From positions 248,001 to 312,000 of the forward strand of contig OZ017761.1 in NCBI GenBank assembly GCA_963969365.1: a stretch of 64,000 nucleotides of DNA, written 5' to 3'. The position numbers and the translations under genes are program-made. Source of the DNA: Asterochloris sp. CNOR1. Its lineage: Eukaryota; Chlorophyta; Trebouxiophyceae; Trebouxiales; Trebouxiaceae. The notes under the pieces were generated by a model. It had not been told where the DNA came from and did no database searches. It worked only from the letters and a program-made list of their open reading frames with translations. Below, piece by piece: positions 10,601-21,902 of the stretch; within the stretch, counting starts at the first letter, position 1; each line of letters begins with the position of its first letter.

Positions 10601-13600
10601 TTAGTCTTGTCGTTGATGCCTTTATGCGCGGTGGAGCTGAGGTGCAGGGTCTTGATCACACCATCGGGGGGAGGGGCATTCACGATGGCCGAGCTCACAA
10701 TCTGGGGCATCCACCGGAAATCCTCCTTCTTAGGCAGCTGCAGACGGCAGCAGACAGGAGTCAGGAGGGGACAAGGGAGCCAGTGCTCCAGCAAGGCCCT
10801 CGACCTCTTGTTCCTGTCGATGTCAGTCAAAGCCCTCCAAAAGTCTGTAAAGCTCTGAAAGGCCTCATGTAGATTGGAAAACAGGTAATTTTAGCATTTC
10901 ACCTTTTGGCCTGGCTTGACCACTTGGCAGTGAGTCTAGTGCAGTAGCAGAATCAGCATGCTGCCGCCAGGAAGGACATCCCTGGCAAGCACAGCAAACC
11001 ACAGCATGGCTGCGAAAGCTTGAAGTGATCTCTCTGCCGTCGATGCTCCCCATATTGCAATCGTGCTGCAACTGACCCAGCCAATGGTGCCAGATTCAAT
11101 GGAGAAAGGCCCAGCGCAGGGTTCTGCTGAAAATGTAGCAAGGCGTCCATGCAGGTCAACAGGACTGTGCAGGCCATGTTAATGCAGATTCAGAGCACAA
11201 GGCCTCGGCATGGCTGATGCCTGCATCTTGACAGGGTATGCACCCACCTTGGGAATGCTGTACAGCTGGCCCAGCCCGCAGCAGTGCACATCGCCTGAGA
11301 TGAAGCTGAAGCGCACGGCGCGGCGCCTTGAGATCTCCTGCAGCGTCTCCACCAGCATTCGGCGCTCCTGCGGGGACACAGATTGGGCGTGGCTGGGTCC
11401 GTGTTTTCAAAATGCGGACCATGAAGTGCATCTGCTAGCTGCACTTTGTGATTGCCTTGTAAAGGGGCCAGCGCCCCAGGCTTTGCAAGTGTCTCAGCAG
11501 CCAAAAACACCAGCGGCAGCAGAGACAACTGCAGGGCTGTCTCACTTGCTTGTGTGGCCCTGCCGTCCAGTGGTCCGCCAGGTCATCAAGAAGCTGCACG
11601 CAAGCATACTCTATAAGGCTATAGTCCAGCTGGATAACACACAGTGCAGCTGTTTGATGCTCAGACAAGGCCGCCACACCCCCCGCCACGCCAGCAGCAG
11701 GCAGGTCAAAGGACACACTGCCAGCAGTGAACAGCAGCAGGGAGGGAGTGCAGGCACAGCCATTTTTACCTCCGGCTCCCCAGACCCGCTCATGACTCCT
11801 TTCCAAAGCATATGAAAAACGCATTTGAGAAGGCAGGCACAGCCATGCTCACCTCTGGCTCCCCAAACCCACTCATGATCTTCTTGCCAAAGCCTGTGAC
11901 CCGTATCACTTTGTTAAGCACCTTGTCTGCCCCAGACATGGCCTCCAGCATGGCCTCCGACCCAGGCACCTGCACAACAGGTGGGCCAGCAGTGAGGGCA
12001 CCTGCTTGGCTACTCAGCTGATCCGCACCAAGATCTGTGAGACCTATGACGATGGGTCTGGGCGAACAAGGAGCCAGAGACGGTTGCAGCAGCTCTTGCA
12101 ATCCCAGCATGGTGTGAACCTTGTAACAACTGGTCTTTCTGCATGCTACCCAGCGGGAAAATCATCGTCGGAACCTATTGAACCCAGCCAAGTCTCTTGG
12201 GGTCGCGCAGGGTGGGGGCACGCAGGCAGACCCTGCTCACATTGGGGTACACCACTGGAACCGTGGTCAGCATGACCACATGCTTGGTGGTGGCGGGGCA
12301 GGCCTCGATGGCATCAAAGATCATGCCCCAGCTCTTGGGCGTGATGATCTGCAGGCAGCCAGGAGGGCATGGCGGCTGTCTTGAGCTGCTGGGGGGTACA
12401 GCAACATGTGCAGCTGCATGGTGGCAGACCTGCTTGGGAGGCCAAGCAGGCTGAAGCTGGTGCACCGGTCTGAGAGTGCAGGCTGCCTGCATGGCTGTGC
12501 CACAAGGCTGGGGAAGCTGGAACATGAGCATATATGATGATTCTCATGGTAAGCATTCTATGACGAGCTGAGGCCTGACCTGGTGCTTGGTACGCTCTGT
12601 GCGGGCATCTGGCACCACCAGGCACACCTGGGGCCCCAGCTGCTTCACCATGCTCCACCCCCTGCAGAGAAACTGCAGCCAACTCACAAACTGAGCAGCA
12701 GGGAAGCATGCACTGCCATAGCTGATGCTGTCACGCTTGCAGTGAGCTCCATTTGCCTCTCAGGCAGCCACGCCTTGCATTGCAGCCACGCCTTGCATTG
12801 CTCCCATCACACAGATGGGGAGGTCACTTTTCGCCTAACATGTCGCTCAGCCCTGTTTTGACGATGAGGGGCTCACTTGTTGCCAAACATGTCGCTCAGC
12901 TCCCCCACCCTCGTCTCGCTGACGTGTTGCTGGAACAGCGCATAGAAGCGCCGCGCGATCTGAAAGCAGCCCTGGAACACAGGGGCCAGCTGCAGGTCCT
13001 CAGGATAGCTACCCCATCCTGCACAGCAGAAACGCAGGGCCCTTGCACACACCCACCCTCAGCATGGGCAGCCTCACCCTCCACAGCAGTATGCAGCGCT
13101 AGCTTGAGGGGCCGCCTCAAGTCTTGAGTTAGCAGGCAATTTGATGTGTAGCAGGCAGCTTGCGTCACAGACTGCCAGCCCGGCAGGATGCGCAGGGTCC
13201 ATGAGGCTATGGCAGTCGTGCATGCTGGAAGCTGCCCGTATGCTGCAGTATAGTCGATACAGAGAGCCCTGTGCACTGTAGAACTTGAATGCTGCTCACC
13301 GTCAAAGATGTCATGGTCATCCCAGGTCATGACCTGCAGTGCAGCAGGAAAGGAGGGGCTGATGTGGTGTCTGCTGTTGTGAGCTGCACCTTTCAAAGTA
13401 CCCAAGGCCCATGTGAGGTGTCACGACAAGGTGCAATGAAAGCGGCGGCTGATGCAGGATGGCTGCTGCATGCTGCACAAAAGATCTACTCTGATGCTGT
13501 CAGGTGCAGCACCACATCAGGGCTGGCATCATGCATGCAGACTGCTGCTCCAAGCGCTGCTATCACAACTTAAATCGGAGAGCATCATGACTGCTGCATG

Positions 13601-15529
13601 CAGCCATCACCTACCTGGGGGATGACAGCAAAGGCCTCTGCCATGCCCTCCTTGGCGAAGTGCGTCAGGTAGTTGCGAAAGACGTAGGAGGACACAGCGT
13701 CCAGCTGCTGCTGGGTGAATGGCCGAGCGTTACGCTTGGCGGCGTCCTTGACGGCAAACCAGTCCTGCAGCTCTGGCAGCTGCAGGGCAAAAGTGGGAAA
13801 GACAGGTCACTGCAGATGTTTAGCTGGGTTCTGACCACTGACTTTGACTGCAGACCAGCCCGCCGGCTGCAGCATGGGACCTTAGTTTGCAGCCGCTGCA
13901 CAGCACTCATCATATGGTACCATCACCCACCTTGAACAGCGCGTCGTTGTACAGCTGGTCCCCGCCCCCGCACATCACATGGATGGGCGCGGAAGCATGC
14001 TGGGTCAGCACGTCCCGCCACAGGGGAGCCACACCGCCCCAGTCCTCCGTCTTGACGCTGAGGGAGAAGCCGCTGCAGGAGTGGAAGCCCCAATGCCAGT
14101 TCTGGTCGTTGGCGGGGACGTGGAAGGTGTACCTGCATGGGAAACAGCAGGATCCGGCAAGGTGGCCTGCTCGCATCAGGGCTGCGCTGGACGCAGTCAC
14201 AGGAGGGCAGTCACAAGAGATAGCTGCTGCAATGCGTCAGGCGAGATGGATCTGAAAGTGCTGCTGCAGGCGCCACCTCCATGGCGGATGCTCTCCCTGG
14301 TGCAGCACACCACTGTGTGCCGTCTTTCCCATCCAAACACCTCAACATTGCAGATAAGTCAACTTGAGTCAGCATTTAGGCCATGACACAGTACTCCCGG
14401 AAGCCCAGCCCCACCTGCCCATTTGGCCAAGCTGCGCCCCCAGATTGATCCAGTACTGCACGGCCTGGGGCTGCCCGTTCAGCAGCGGCAGCGCCATATT
14501 GAGACGCCAGAAGCTGAACCCCTGGAAGGTGTCCAACAGGATCCCCTCCGACTGCTGCTGCACTGTGCTGCTCTCGTAGTTGAGCACGGGGCGCTGCACT
14601 GCATACTGCTGGGCCACGATGAGCACTGAGCCCGTCCACAGGCCTGCAGCAGGCAGTGCAAGGGTTGAGCACACAGTGCTGCCAGGCTACGATGAACACG
14701 GAGCCCCCTTGACAGGCCTGCAGCAGTTCATGGTGAGGTTGAGCAGGAGCACAGAGCCCGTCGACGGGCCTGCAGCAGTAGCCTGGGCAGGGCGCTGACT
14801 GCGCAGACCTGTGTTACTGGACGGTACTGAACATCATGTGGTCCAGCATCTCAAGCATGAGCCTGCATAACTGCATGATCAGAGGTGTATGCAGGCCGCT
14901 GCCAGCACTGTTGATCTGAAGCCCTTCGGCAGCGAGGGGCAGCGTCATCAGAGGGCAACTGTTTGCAGCTCACCAACACCCTGTCGGCAAGCTGCTGGAA
15001 CCCCTCCCTTCATGTGGTTTGATGCAAGGGGCCTCATTGCACAAGGTCTGCTGGCAGCAGTTGCAGAAGACAGCTGCTGCTGCATCAGCAGTGCCTGTTC
15101 AGACCTTCATCTCCCACCAGACAACCCGTCACCTGCATGCACAATGCTTACGTCTGTGGAGAAGGCACCCTATGCTTTCAGCACTGCTGCTGCCTTGGGC
15201 CCCCCCTGGAAGGCGCACAGGACATGACGCTCTGCGGGCCATGGTGGGGCGCTCTGTTGTGGATTCAGCATCTTTAACTCACCGCTCCTGGGGTCCCACT
15301 GCTGGAATCGCAGCCATGGCCCATAGACAGGGGCAAGATTTTCGTGTAGCAGGTGAGTTGCAGCCTGGGTCGTGGGGCTGTCTCTGTCAGGTCCAACAGC
15401 AAGGTCATGCCTGATGTAGCCCTGGCCAGGATCCATTATGTCTGCCTGATGCTCTCTCTCTCTCTGCAGGGACAAGAAGCTCTGCTGAGCCTGTACCTCA
15501 GCTGTCATGTCATGAGGACCTGATGGCAT
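7634..15529 (-). CDS. PhoD-like phosphatase with Gly/Gln/Tyr-rich C-terminal tail, 16 exons
   Basis: This is a PhoD-like metallophosphatase (phosphodiesterase/alkaline phosphatase fold) of the long eukaryotic kind. Exons are 15529-15283, 14643-14415, 14132-13931, 13779-13615, 13333-13300, 13018-12877, 12661-12580, 12348-12241, 11969-11853, 11593-11546, 11367-11248, 10737-10600, 10011-9832, 9434-9305, 8636-8514 and 8208-7634. They sum to 2640 bases (879 residues), with all phases matching. Family signatures are [12 protein letters not shown], the metal-site block [40 protein letters not shown] and [14 protein letters not shown]. About 240 C-terminal residues form a tail made mostly of repeated GYGQQ, GQQAPAG and NYGAPAG-like units, absent from typical PhoD proteins but joined in frame through canonical junctions. 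No signal peptide or transit peptide is evident, so the protein is probably cytosolic. The ATG at 15529 is plausible, though an in-frame ATG about 31 codons downstream is an alternative. Confidence 0.87.
9000..9330 (-). repeat. About 100-base tandem copies of a PhoD donor junction
   Basis: Within the intron between exons 14 and 15, the end of exon 14 and its donor recur as diverged copies. On the plus strand the shared core GCATCT...GGCCAG lies at about 9004, 9101 and 9203, with the real exon end at 9308, giving spacings of 97, 102 and 105. Confidence 0.82.
11760..11900 (-). repeat. Copy of the exon 9 donor junction of the PhoD gene
   Basis: The real exon end at 11853 encodes MSGFGEPE before its donor. 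A diverged copy at about 11766-11805 reads MSGSGEPE followed by a similar but altered donor. The copy lies inside the intron. Confidence 0.75.
12815..12935 (-). repeat. Copy of the exon 6 donor junction of the PhoD gene
   Basis: On the plus strand the block containing AACATGTCGCTCAGC occurs in the real exon end (12877 onward) and again about 60 bases lower at 12830-12855, with a matching GGTCACTT or GCTCACTT donor side. Confidence 0.75.
14640..14800 (-). repeat. Copies of the exon 2 acceptor junction of the PhoD gene
   Basis: The real exon starts at 14643 and encodes [15 protein letters not shown]. Upstream in the intron, copies of the same acceptor and exon start appear near 14717 (reading [12 protein letters not shown]) and near 14769. 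They keep the CTGCAGGCCTGT core. Confidence 0.78.
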
Positions 15530-15781
15530 CCAAATCGTAAATGTGGCATGTAGCACTGGCTCAGACAGGAGCGGCTGTCCCCGAGACCAGGCATCCCTGG
15601 TCCGCTTGCCTGAGTGAGCTCAAGCGAAGGTCAGACGCTCAGTTGGCTTGACTGACGCATCCAGATTGGTGTAGCTTGCCTGGATGGTGTGGCACTGTGC
15701 CATTACTAACCTTGTGGCCTTAGGCGGTGGTAGGTTAACCAGCATGATTGATTTCTTCTCTTGCTGATTGGCAGTGCTCTA
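15530..15781. promoter_or_regulatory. Shared divergent promoter region of PhoD and MORN genes
   Basis: Only 252 bases separate the two start codons, so the promoters overlap. Two ATTGG elements (inverted CCAAT boxes), near 15664 and 15764, are the only known motif I can point to. No TATA box was seen. Confidence 0.45.
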
Positions 15782-18700
15782 ATGCCCCAGCACAGCGAGG
15801 AGGCGCAGGCCAACACGGCTTCTCAAAGATTCTCGAACCAGCATCAGGCCCCTTCCATCAAATATGAGGTTTACCTTCATCCTGGGAGCCCCGAGCAATG
15901 CACGCCTGCAACTAGAATGATCCGTAAGCCCATGTTGCTGTTGAAGTGCAGGAGATTGAGGGCCCCAACCCCAAGCTGCTCTACCAGGTGTGAGCTGTGT
16001 CATTGACGCCTGATCTCAGCAGAGTAGCCTGTCAAGCAAACTTTAGGATTGCTTTATGCAGGCCAGGGCGCCCCCACACCCAGTGCTGCCCCGCAAGAGG
16101 CTGTCTGCCCACAACAACGTCCTGCTGCAGACGCTGAGGGAGCGTTACCCACTGACCGCGTCCCTCACAGGTACTCAGCACTTCCACGTGCTTGGCAGTG
16201 GGCAGCATGCATTGCCTCCAGCTCCTTGTGACTATCATATTCCTGTCAGCATGCTGTGCAGCACACTGCCTACAGACCTGGCAGGGCAGGATAGCAGCAC
16301 CCCATAGCAACATTGCAGGGCCTCAACAGGAAGGCAGGCAGTCTGTCAGCAGCAGAGAGTACTCAAGGGCTGGCTGCGGCTGACATGATCTCCCAAATAT
16401 TCACGCCGGCCACTGCAACCTGTCAGCATCTCACTGTGCCATCCCTCAAGGGTGGCGAGGGCTGGTGAGCGGTCTCTGGGGAGCACGCTGTGCCCACTCT
16501 GCAGTGCTTGCCAGCACAGGCAGGGCTGGCGGGCAGCCTTCAGCAGTCACCAAGCAGCAAATCATGCTTTCTTTGTGTCGTAAGCTTTAGAAGCAGCCTG
16601 CGCCACACCTGCAGGTCCAGCCAGGGCGGGCAAGGCAGGAGAGCTCAGCTGTGCAGGCGGCTTCTACAGGGGGGAGGTGCTGGCGGGGCAGCCCCACGGC
16701 AAGGGGCAGTTCTTCACCATGCTGGTGCGTTGACCTCTAGACTGCCAGTCACTGCAGTGTGAAAGTCGCGAGGACGATGCCAGACGCACTGTGAGTGGAG
16801 CCTGCAGGACCCGTACCACGTGCAGCTCTGCCCTGCTGTATGGCGCTACAGCTGCGGGATGCCTGATTGCAGGCCGCCAGCTGTCCACAGCTCTTGCTCC
16901 ACTTCAGATTGTGTGCCTGGAGCCTGCCCTGCATGCCGCTCAGCAGCTGATGCTGCGCCATGTGCAGCTGCCAGAGCCAGGGCTCAGCAGAATTGGTGAC
17001 TCCTGCCCTGCTCAGCAGCAACCAGAGCACGGCATGAGACTTGCCTCCTTGAAGTGTGTAGCTGGGCGGGGACTCCAGTCTGCAGCACACCAGGCACCTA
17101 CCACAGCAGCACAAGATCCATGCATGTGTCACTTGTCATGTGGCAGCATCTGGCAGGTGCAGCCCTTGGCGCATGAGGCAGTGCAGTGGACTGGAAGATG
17201 CGGGGGACTGATAACGAGCATTTCTTCTGGCCGCAAGGCATCTGTCCAGCCCTGCATGGCAGCATCTGGCATGTGCAGCTGGACGGGCAGGCAGCAGGCT
17301 GCAGCGCATCGGGCAGCTACCACACCCTGCATCTGTCCATACCTGCCTGGCAGCATCTGGCGTGTGCAGCTGGGCAGGCAGCAGGCTGCAGCACATGGGC
17401 AGCTACCACCACATGCAGCACATTGGGCAGCTACCACATGTAGCCTGAGCTCCCTGCATGTGACTGTGTCTCGTGGGCAGCTGACGGCCTCCCATTGCAT
17501 GTGCAGCTGGGCAGCTGGGTTTCCAGGCGGCAGCACAGCGGGCAGCCACCTGTCCCCGCACCCCGCACGACACCGCTGCATCTGTGCCTGACTGGCTGGC
17601 GGCTGACGGCCTCCCCTCGCATGTGCAGCTGGGCAGCTGGGATTTCAGGCTGCAGCACAGCGGGCAGCCACCTGTCCCCGCACCCCGCACGACACCGCTG
17701 CATCTGTGCCTGACTGGCTGGCAGCTGACGGCCTCCCCTCGCATGTGCAGCTGGGCAGCTGGGTGTCCAGGCGGCAGCACAGGGGGCCAGCCACCTGTCC
17801 CCGTACCCCGCACGACACTGCTGCATCTGTGCCTGACTGGCTGGCGGCTGACGGCCTTGCCTTGTATGTGCAGCTGGGCGGCCGGGGACCCAGGCTGCAG
17901 TACGATGGACAGTGGTGGCAGGGGCGGCGCGAAGGCAAGGGCACCCGCTTCTACTTCAATGGCGAGACCTACTCAGGTGCGCCTGGCAACCGTCAGCCCA
18001 CATGGGATGTGTGCACCTGCACCCTGGCAAGGGCTGAGCGGCAGTCCAACAGGTGACTGTCCAGAGTCAGTGATCTGCCAAGCCCATGTCGAATTACAGG
18101 ACAAGCATGCTGCCTGAGCGGCAGCCTGCCCTGCCGCTGCATGAGCGAATTGCCAGCTGGCTTTTGGCGCTGCAATATCTCCATTGACAGCAAGCAGTGC
18201 AAAGCTGCCCCTCACAGACCATCTATGGCCTGTCATCCAGGCCCGCCCAGCCAAAACAGAAGACCTGCACCCCAGTCTTGTCCACACCCTTGTGCCATGT
18301 TTGCCAGGCCTCTGCTGTGAATGCATTGCCCTGTCTGCCAGTCTAGACCGTGCACTGCTCATAAGTCGGTCCAGCCACCGCTCAGCAGGCATGTGGCTGG
18401 CTAACCACTGGGACACATGGAATCACCAATGGCGATCCCTACGAGGATTGGAATGGACTACGCACCGCTAATGATTTGGTCCAGGCGCTGCCCTGCAGGC
18501 ATGTGGCGGGCCAATCGTCGGCACAGCATGGGGCGCATGGCGCACACCAACGGCGATGTCGTTGAGTGTTAGGCCGTGCATCGCTCCTGGACTGCTCCAG
18601 GCCGCTGCCCTGCAGGCATGTGGCTGGCCAACCAGCGGCACGGCCTGGGGCGCATGGAATACACAAACGGCGACGCCTATGAGGGCACCTGGGAACGGGA

Positions 18701-21700
18701 CATCCGGCAGGGCCCCGCCACCTACTTCTACGGCAACGGGGACATCTTTGTGGGCCGCTATGTGAGGGACCGGCGTGAGGGGCTCGGGACAATTTACATG
18801 GTGGGCCTGAGGGGGCGGGCAGAGAGTGCAAGTGGCTTTCAGTTGGACCTCCTGCCCTGAGGGCTTCCTGTATGGTAGGTCTTTGACGGGCGTGGGTGCG
18901 CTCGCCTGTGCTTGCGCAGGTCTGGCTCCGGCTGCTTCTTGCACGCAAAGTACACCACAGCTTGAGATGAAGGCATAACACCTAGAGAAAGCATATGTCA
19001 GGGCAGGCTGGGCTAGTTGCAAAGGACAGTTGCGACGCTGTTTGCGTGACTGCTGGGGACGGTCAACATGGTGGCTGGGCTGAATAGGATAGGGAGGCAT
19101 GTCGTGGCCCATGCTGCTGGTTGGTTTGGGTGTCGGCGTGCAGAGCTGCAGACCTGCAGGCCAGAGAGCTTCTTTGCTCATCTTGCACGCCGTCCCCCAA
19201 TGGACGGCTTCAAAGGCTACACCATAACACTCAGGGGGGGTTCGTCGGCAGAGATGCAGTGCAGCGAGCTGCTGAGGTGGCCACGGACTGCGCGCAGTAG
19301 TGCATATGCCTTCATGTGCTCCTTACATGCTGCTGCAGGGCAGACATGCTTGGGCAGCAAGAGCAAGTGCCTGCTGTGGGCTGCCCTCTGCTAGCCTCCC
19401 TGCTGACTCCTGTTCCAGGGCCAGAAATGATCCAGACTCAAACCTCTAAAGCAGCAGCCTGGCGGCTCATGGCTACCGCCCCATGCTATACTCACTTGCA
19501 ACAATGCAGCAGCCTGGCAACTCCCAACCTCCGCTGCATGCTATACACACCTGCAAAAATGCAGCTGCCTGACACTCTTTCCCCTGCCTGGTGCAGCCCC
19601 GCAAGCGTCAGAAGCATGTTGCAGAATATGTGGCGGACAGGCCCCTGTGCGGCAGCTGGGCAGAGCTTGACGGTGAGCTCACTGCCTCCCTGCGTGACTC
19701 TGATTTAGTTCAAGTGGAAACACCTGGTCCCTCCGCCCCATCTAGGCACAATTTGATAGCAGGCCCCCCGTGATGTCAAGGTGCTGCTGAGGTGGACCAG
19801 GCACGTCTTGTGTGCTGGAAGCATGTTAGGGGGCAATGACGTGGATCTTGTACGATGTGACCTGAACACAGGTAGTACATGTGATGTCTGGTCCCTTGGT
19901 GTTGACGGAGGCCCTTGGTCATGCACCTGTTACACATCGCCTGAATTGCCCCAGCAAGGCTGTGCCTTTGCAGATGCAGCCTGATGTTGTTCAGAGGCTA
20001 CACAATGGCATGGATGCTGCTATCAAGCGTCGACAAGCTCAGGCTGTGCCCATGCGTCTGCAGCCCTGGTGCCGCTCAGCAGCCACGCAAGGGCAATCCT
20101 GGCTGCCTGCTGGGCCCCAGAGGCAGATCAAAAATCTGCTGTGCCGCAGATGCAGCCTGCAGCGGTGACTCAAGGGCAGTGCTCCCGGCCGCCAAGGACT
20201 GCTAGGGTGATAGGGATCTAGGCTTTAGCTGGTCACCAAGGGCTGCTGCAGACTCACTGTGCTTCTGCAGCGCTGGCATTGCTCAGCATCTGCCTCAGGT
20301 CATGAAGGACTGCCACCAAAACCCGCTGTGCCTCTGCAGATGCAGAGCTGGCGCCGCTCAGTGGCTACCTGAGGGCCGCCCTGGCTGCAGCAGAGAGCGC
20401 TGAGGCAGGGATGGAGCACCATCAACTGCCGCAGCTCGCCATCAGAAGCCCCAACAAGGTGGCCAGCAGACTGCATGGTGCATTGCTGCTGTACCTGCCT
20501 TCAGTCAGGGTCAGCAAGCTGATGTAGTAGGAGCATTGCAGGCTGCATGATGGATTTGCAGGAGTTGTTCAGAGACGTGTGAGCTGAGCTCAGGTGGCTG
20601 ACTCAGCAAATCACATCTTTGCACAGCCATTCTGTGCTGACTGTCTGTTTTGAGGCAAGCTGCACATGGCTGTGAGTGCATGTCAATGGCAGGGTGGTAC
20701 AGCCGCTACACAAGCAGCTCCTGCACTGATTTGCTTCAACTTGCAGGGCAGACTTGCTGTTTGGTCCTGCAGGTGATGCTGCTCACTCTGGAATGTAGTG
20801 CTGGCATTGATGCTGCCAGCAGAGCTAATGCTGGGGGCCCAAACCTGAGCAGTGACTGCTCAGATCATAAAAGCCCTGTACAACACTGCAGCGCAGCGCA
20901 CCCAGCATGCTACCGGCTGTTTAGGCACCAAAGTTGCCATCAGCTGGTGTGACATGCCTGACTGATTCTGCGAGAGGTGGTTAGGCAGGGTTTGCTGGTC
21001 CAGTGCAACTCTGTGGGGGGCTGCAACCACCTGCTGCATGCTGTCGGTGTGGAGCGTCCTTAGCTCAGGGTTTGTGCCTGCCCACATACAGGTATGAAAA
21101 CGCTGCATGGACATCCAGCGCAAGGCAACAGGCAGCCAAGGCCAGGCTGTTGCACCTGGCCAGCATTTATTTACATTGACTGTGCATCATGGCTGTCCTG
21201 TGCAGATGCTGGGCAGACAGAGTCTCAGCCTTGGCAAGGACACAGCAGGCTGGATCCAAGCTGTTGCTCCTGGCCAAGCTTCCATTGGCTGACCCCCATG
21301 CCGGCCTGTGCAGATGCTGGGCGAGCAGATAGATGTCCTGCGCAAGACGGCGGGGGGCCGCGCCCAGTTGCTGCATGCAGTCAGCGCCAAGATGAGCACC
21401 TTTGAGGCAGCTGAGGTGGAGCGCCTGCAGCACGCCTTTGTCAGGCTGGGGGGTGGGGACGCTCGCAAGGCGCGCGTGACAGAGGACAGGCTCACGTGAG
21501 GGCTGCCATGAGAGGCTCCTGCCACCCCTGTGCGGCAGGCGATGTGAAAGGCAGCAACAGGGCTGGCTTGGGCTGAGGGTTGCTCATGCAAGGGCTGCGC
21601 TGTACCGTTGCCTTCGTATGCCAAGTCATCCAAGGTGACTTGTGTATTGCTAGCTGCACTTTGTGCCTCTAAAATGTCTGCAGAGAAAGCCATCCTGCCC

Positions 21701-21902
21701 TGCTGCATGCAGGGAGGTGTGCACAGCGGCAGGTTTGCAGCCAGGGCAGGAACGGACTCTGAAGCTGTGCTCCCAGCTGCTGGAGGGCGTGAAGCAGGAT
21801 GGCAAGCTGGACTTTGAGGACTTCATTTCTGTAGTGTACTTCAAGGAAGTGGACGAGCTGCTGTCAGCCTATGGTGTACACCCAGATGGCCACAAGGACT
21901 GA
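15782..21902 (+). CDS. MORN-repeat protein with EF-hand-like C-terminus, 10 exons
   Basis: MORN repeats are short beta-hairpins that bind lipids or act as scaffolds, often in cilia or at membranes. Exons are 15782-15868, 15952-15987, 16062-16170, 16657-16724, 17874-17976, 18616-18800, 19597-19672, 20340-20458, 21314-21495 and 21713-21902. They total 1155 bases (384 residues), all phases matching. About five MORN units span exons 4-6, for example FYRGEVLAGQPHGKGQFF, YDGQWWQGRREGKGTRFYF and YEGTWERDIRQGPATYFYG. A link PRKRQKHVAEYVADRPLCG and an Ala-rich helix follow. The C-terminal part holds a helix beginning FEAAEVERLQHAFVRLGGGD and a loop KQDGKLDFEDFISVV that resembles an EF-hand with an incomplete calcium loop. 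The layout recalls axonemal MORN proteins (MORN3 or RSPH1-like), but that role is inference. The start ATG at 15782 is the first in the frame after a short leader. Confidence 0.85.
17140..17990 (+). repeat. Array of ghost acceptor junctions before MORN exon 5
   Basis: The real exon starts at 17874 after ATGTGCAG. The same junction, with about 50 bases of exon-like sequence after it, recurs upstream at about 17161, 17279, 17370, 17507, 17629 and 17751. The last three copies and the real exon are spaced 122-123 bases apart. The exon reads GRGPRLQYDGQ, and one copy still reads SWDFRLQHSGQ, so the copies derive from exon plus intron and not from intron alone. Confidence 0.9.
18380..18690 (+). repeat. 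Ghost acceptor junctions before MORN exon 6
   Basis: The real exon starts at 18616 with GCATGTGGCTGGCCAAC. Copies with the same start and preceding CAG lie at 18389 and 18499, giving spacings of 110 and 117. The copy at 18499 matches about 55 of the first 70 exon bases by eye; the one at 18389 is shorter through a deletion. Confidence 0.9.
19960..20400 (+). repeat. Ghost acceptor junctions before MORN exon 8
   Basis: The real exon starts at 20340 after CTCTGCAG and continues GCTGGCGCCGCTCAG. Related starts occur at about 19974, 20064, 20150 and 20271. The copy at 20064 keeps GCCGCTCAGCAGCCACG and a later CCTGGCTGCCTGC block that parallels the exon. Confidence 0.83.
21090..21380 (+). repeat. 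Ghost acceptor junctions before MORN exon 9
   Basis: The exon starts at 21314 and reads MLGEQIDVLRKTAGG. A copy at about 21206 reads MLGRQSLSLGKDTAG, and a third, more decayed copy starts near 21092. Spacings are about 108 and 114 bases. Confidence 0.88.

Noticed and set aside
15450-15480. CTCTCTCTCTCTCTGCAG as a plus-strand splice acceptor
   Set aside because: It looks like a strong polypyrimidine tract and acceptor, but it lies upstream of the MORN start and within the minus-strand first exon of the PhoD-like gene, where it encodes a short Glu/Arg run.
17140-17990. Regularly spaced repeats suggesting a CRISPR-like array
   Set aside because: The repeat covers nearly the whole 122-base period, there are no unique spacers, and the context is a eukaryotic intron.
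17495-18117. Long plus-strand open frames with repeated protein units (QLGSW..., CLTGW...)
   Set aside because: They are translations of the 122-base ghost junction array inside an intron. The real exon at 17874 uses a different path and joins in phase to its neighbours.
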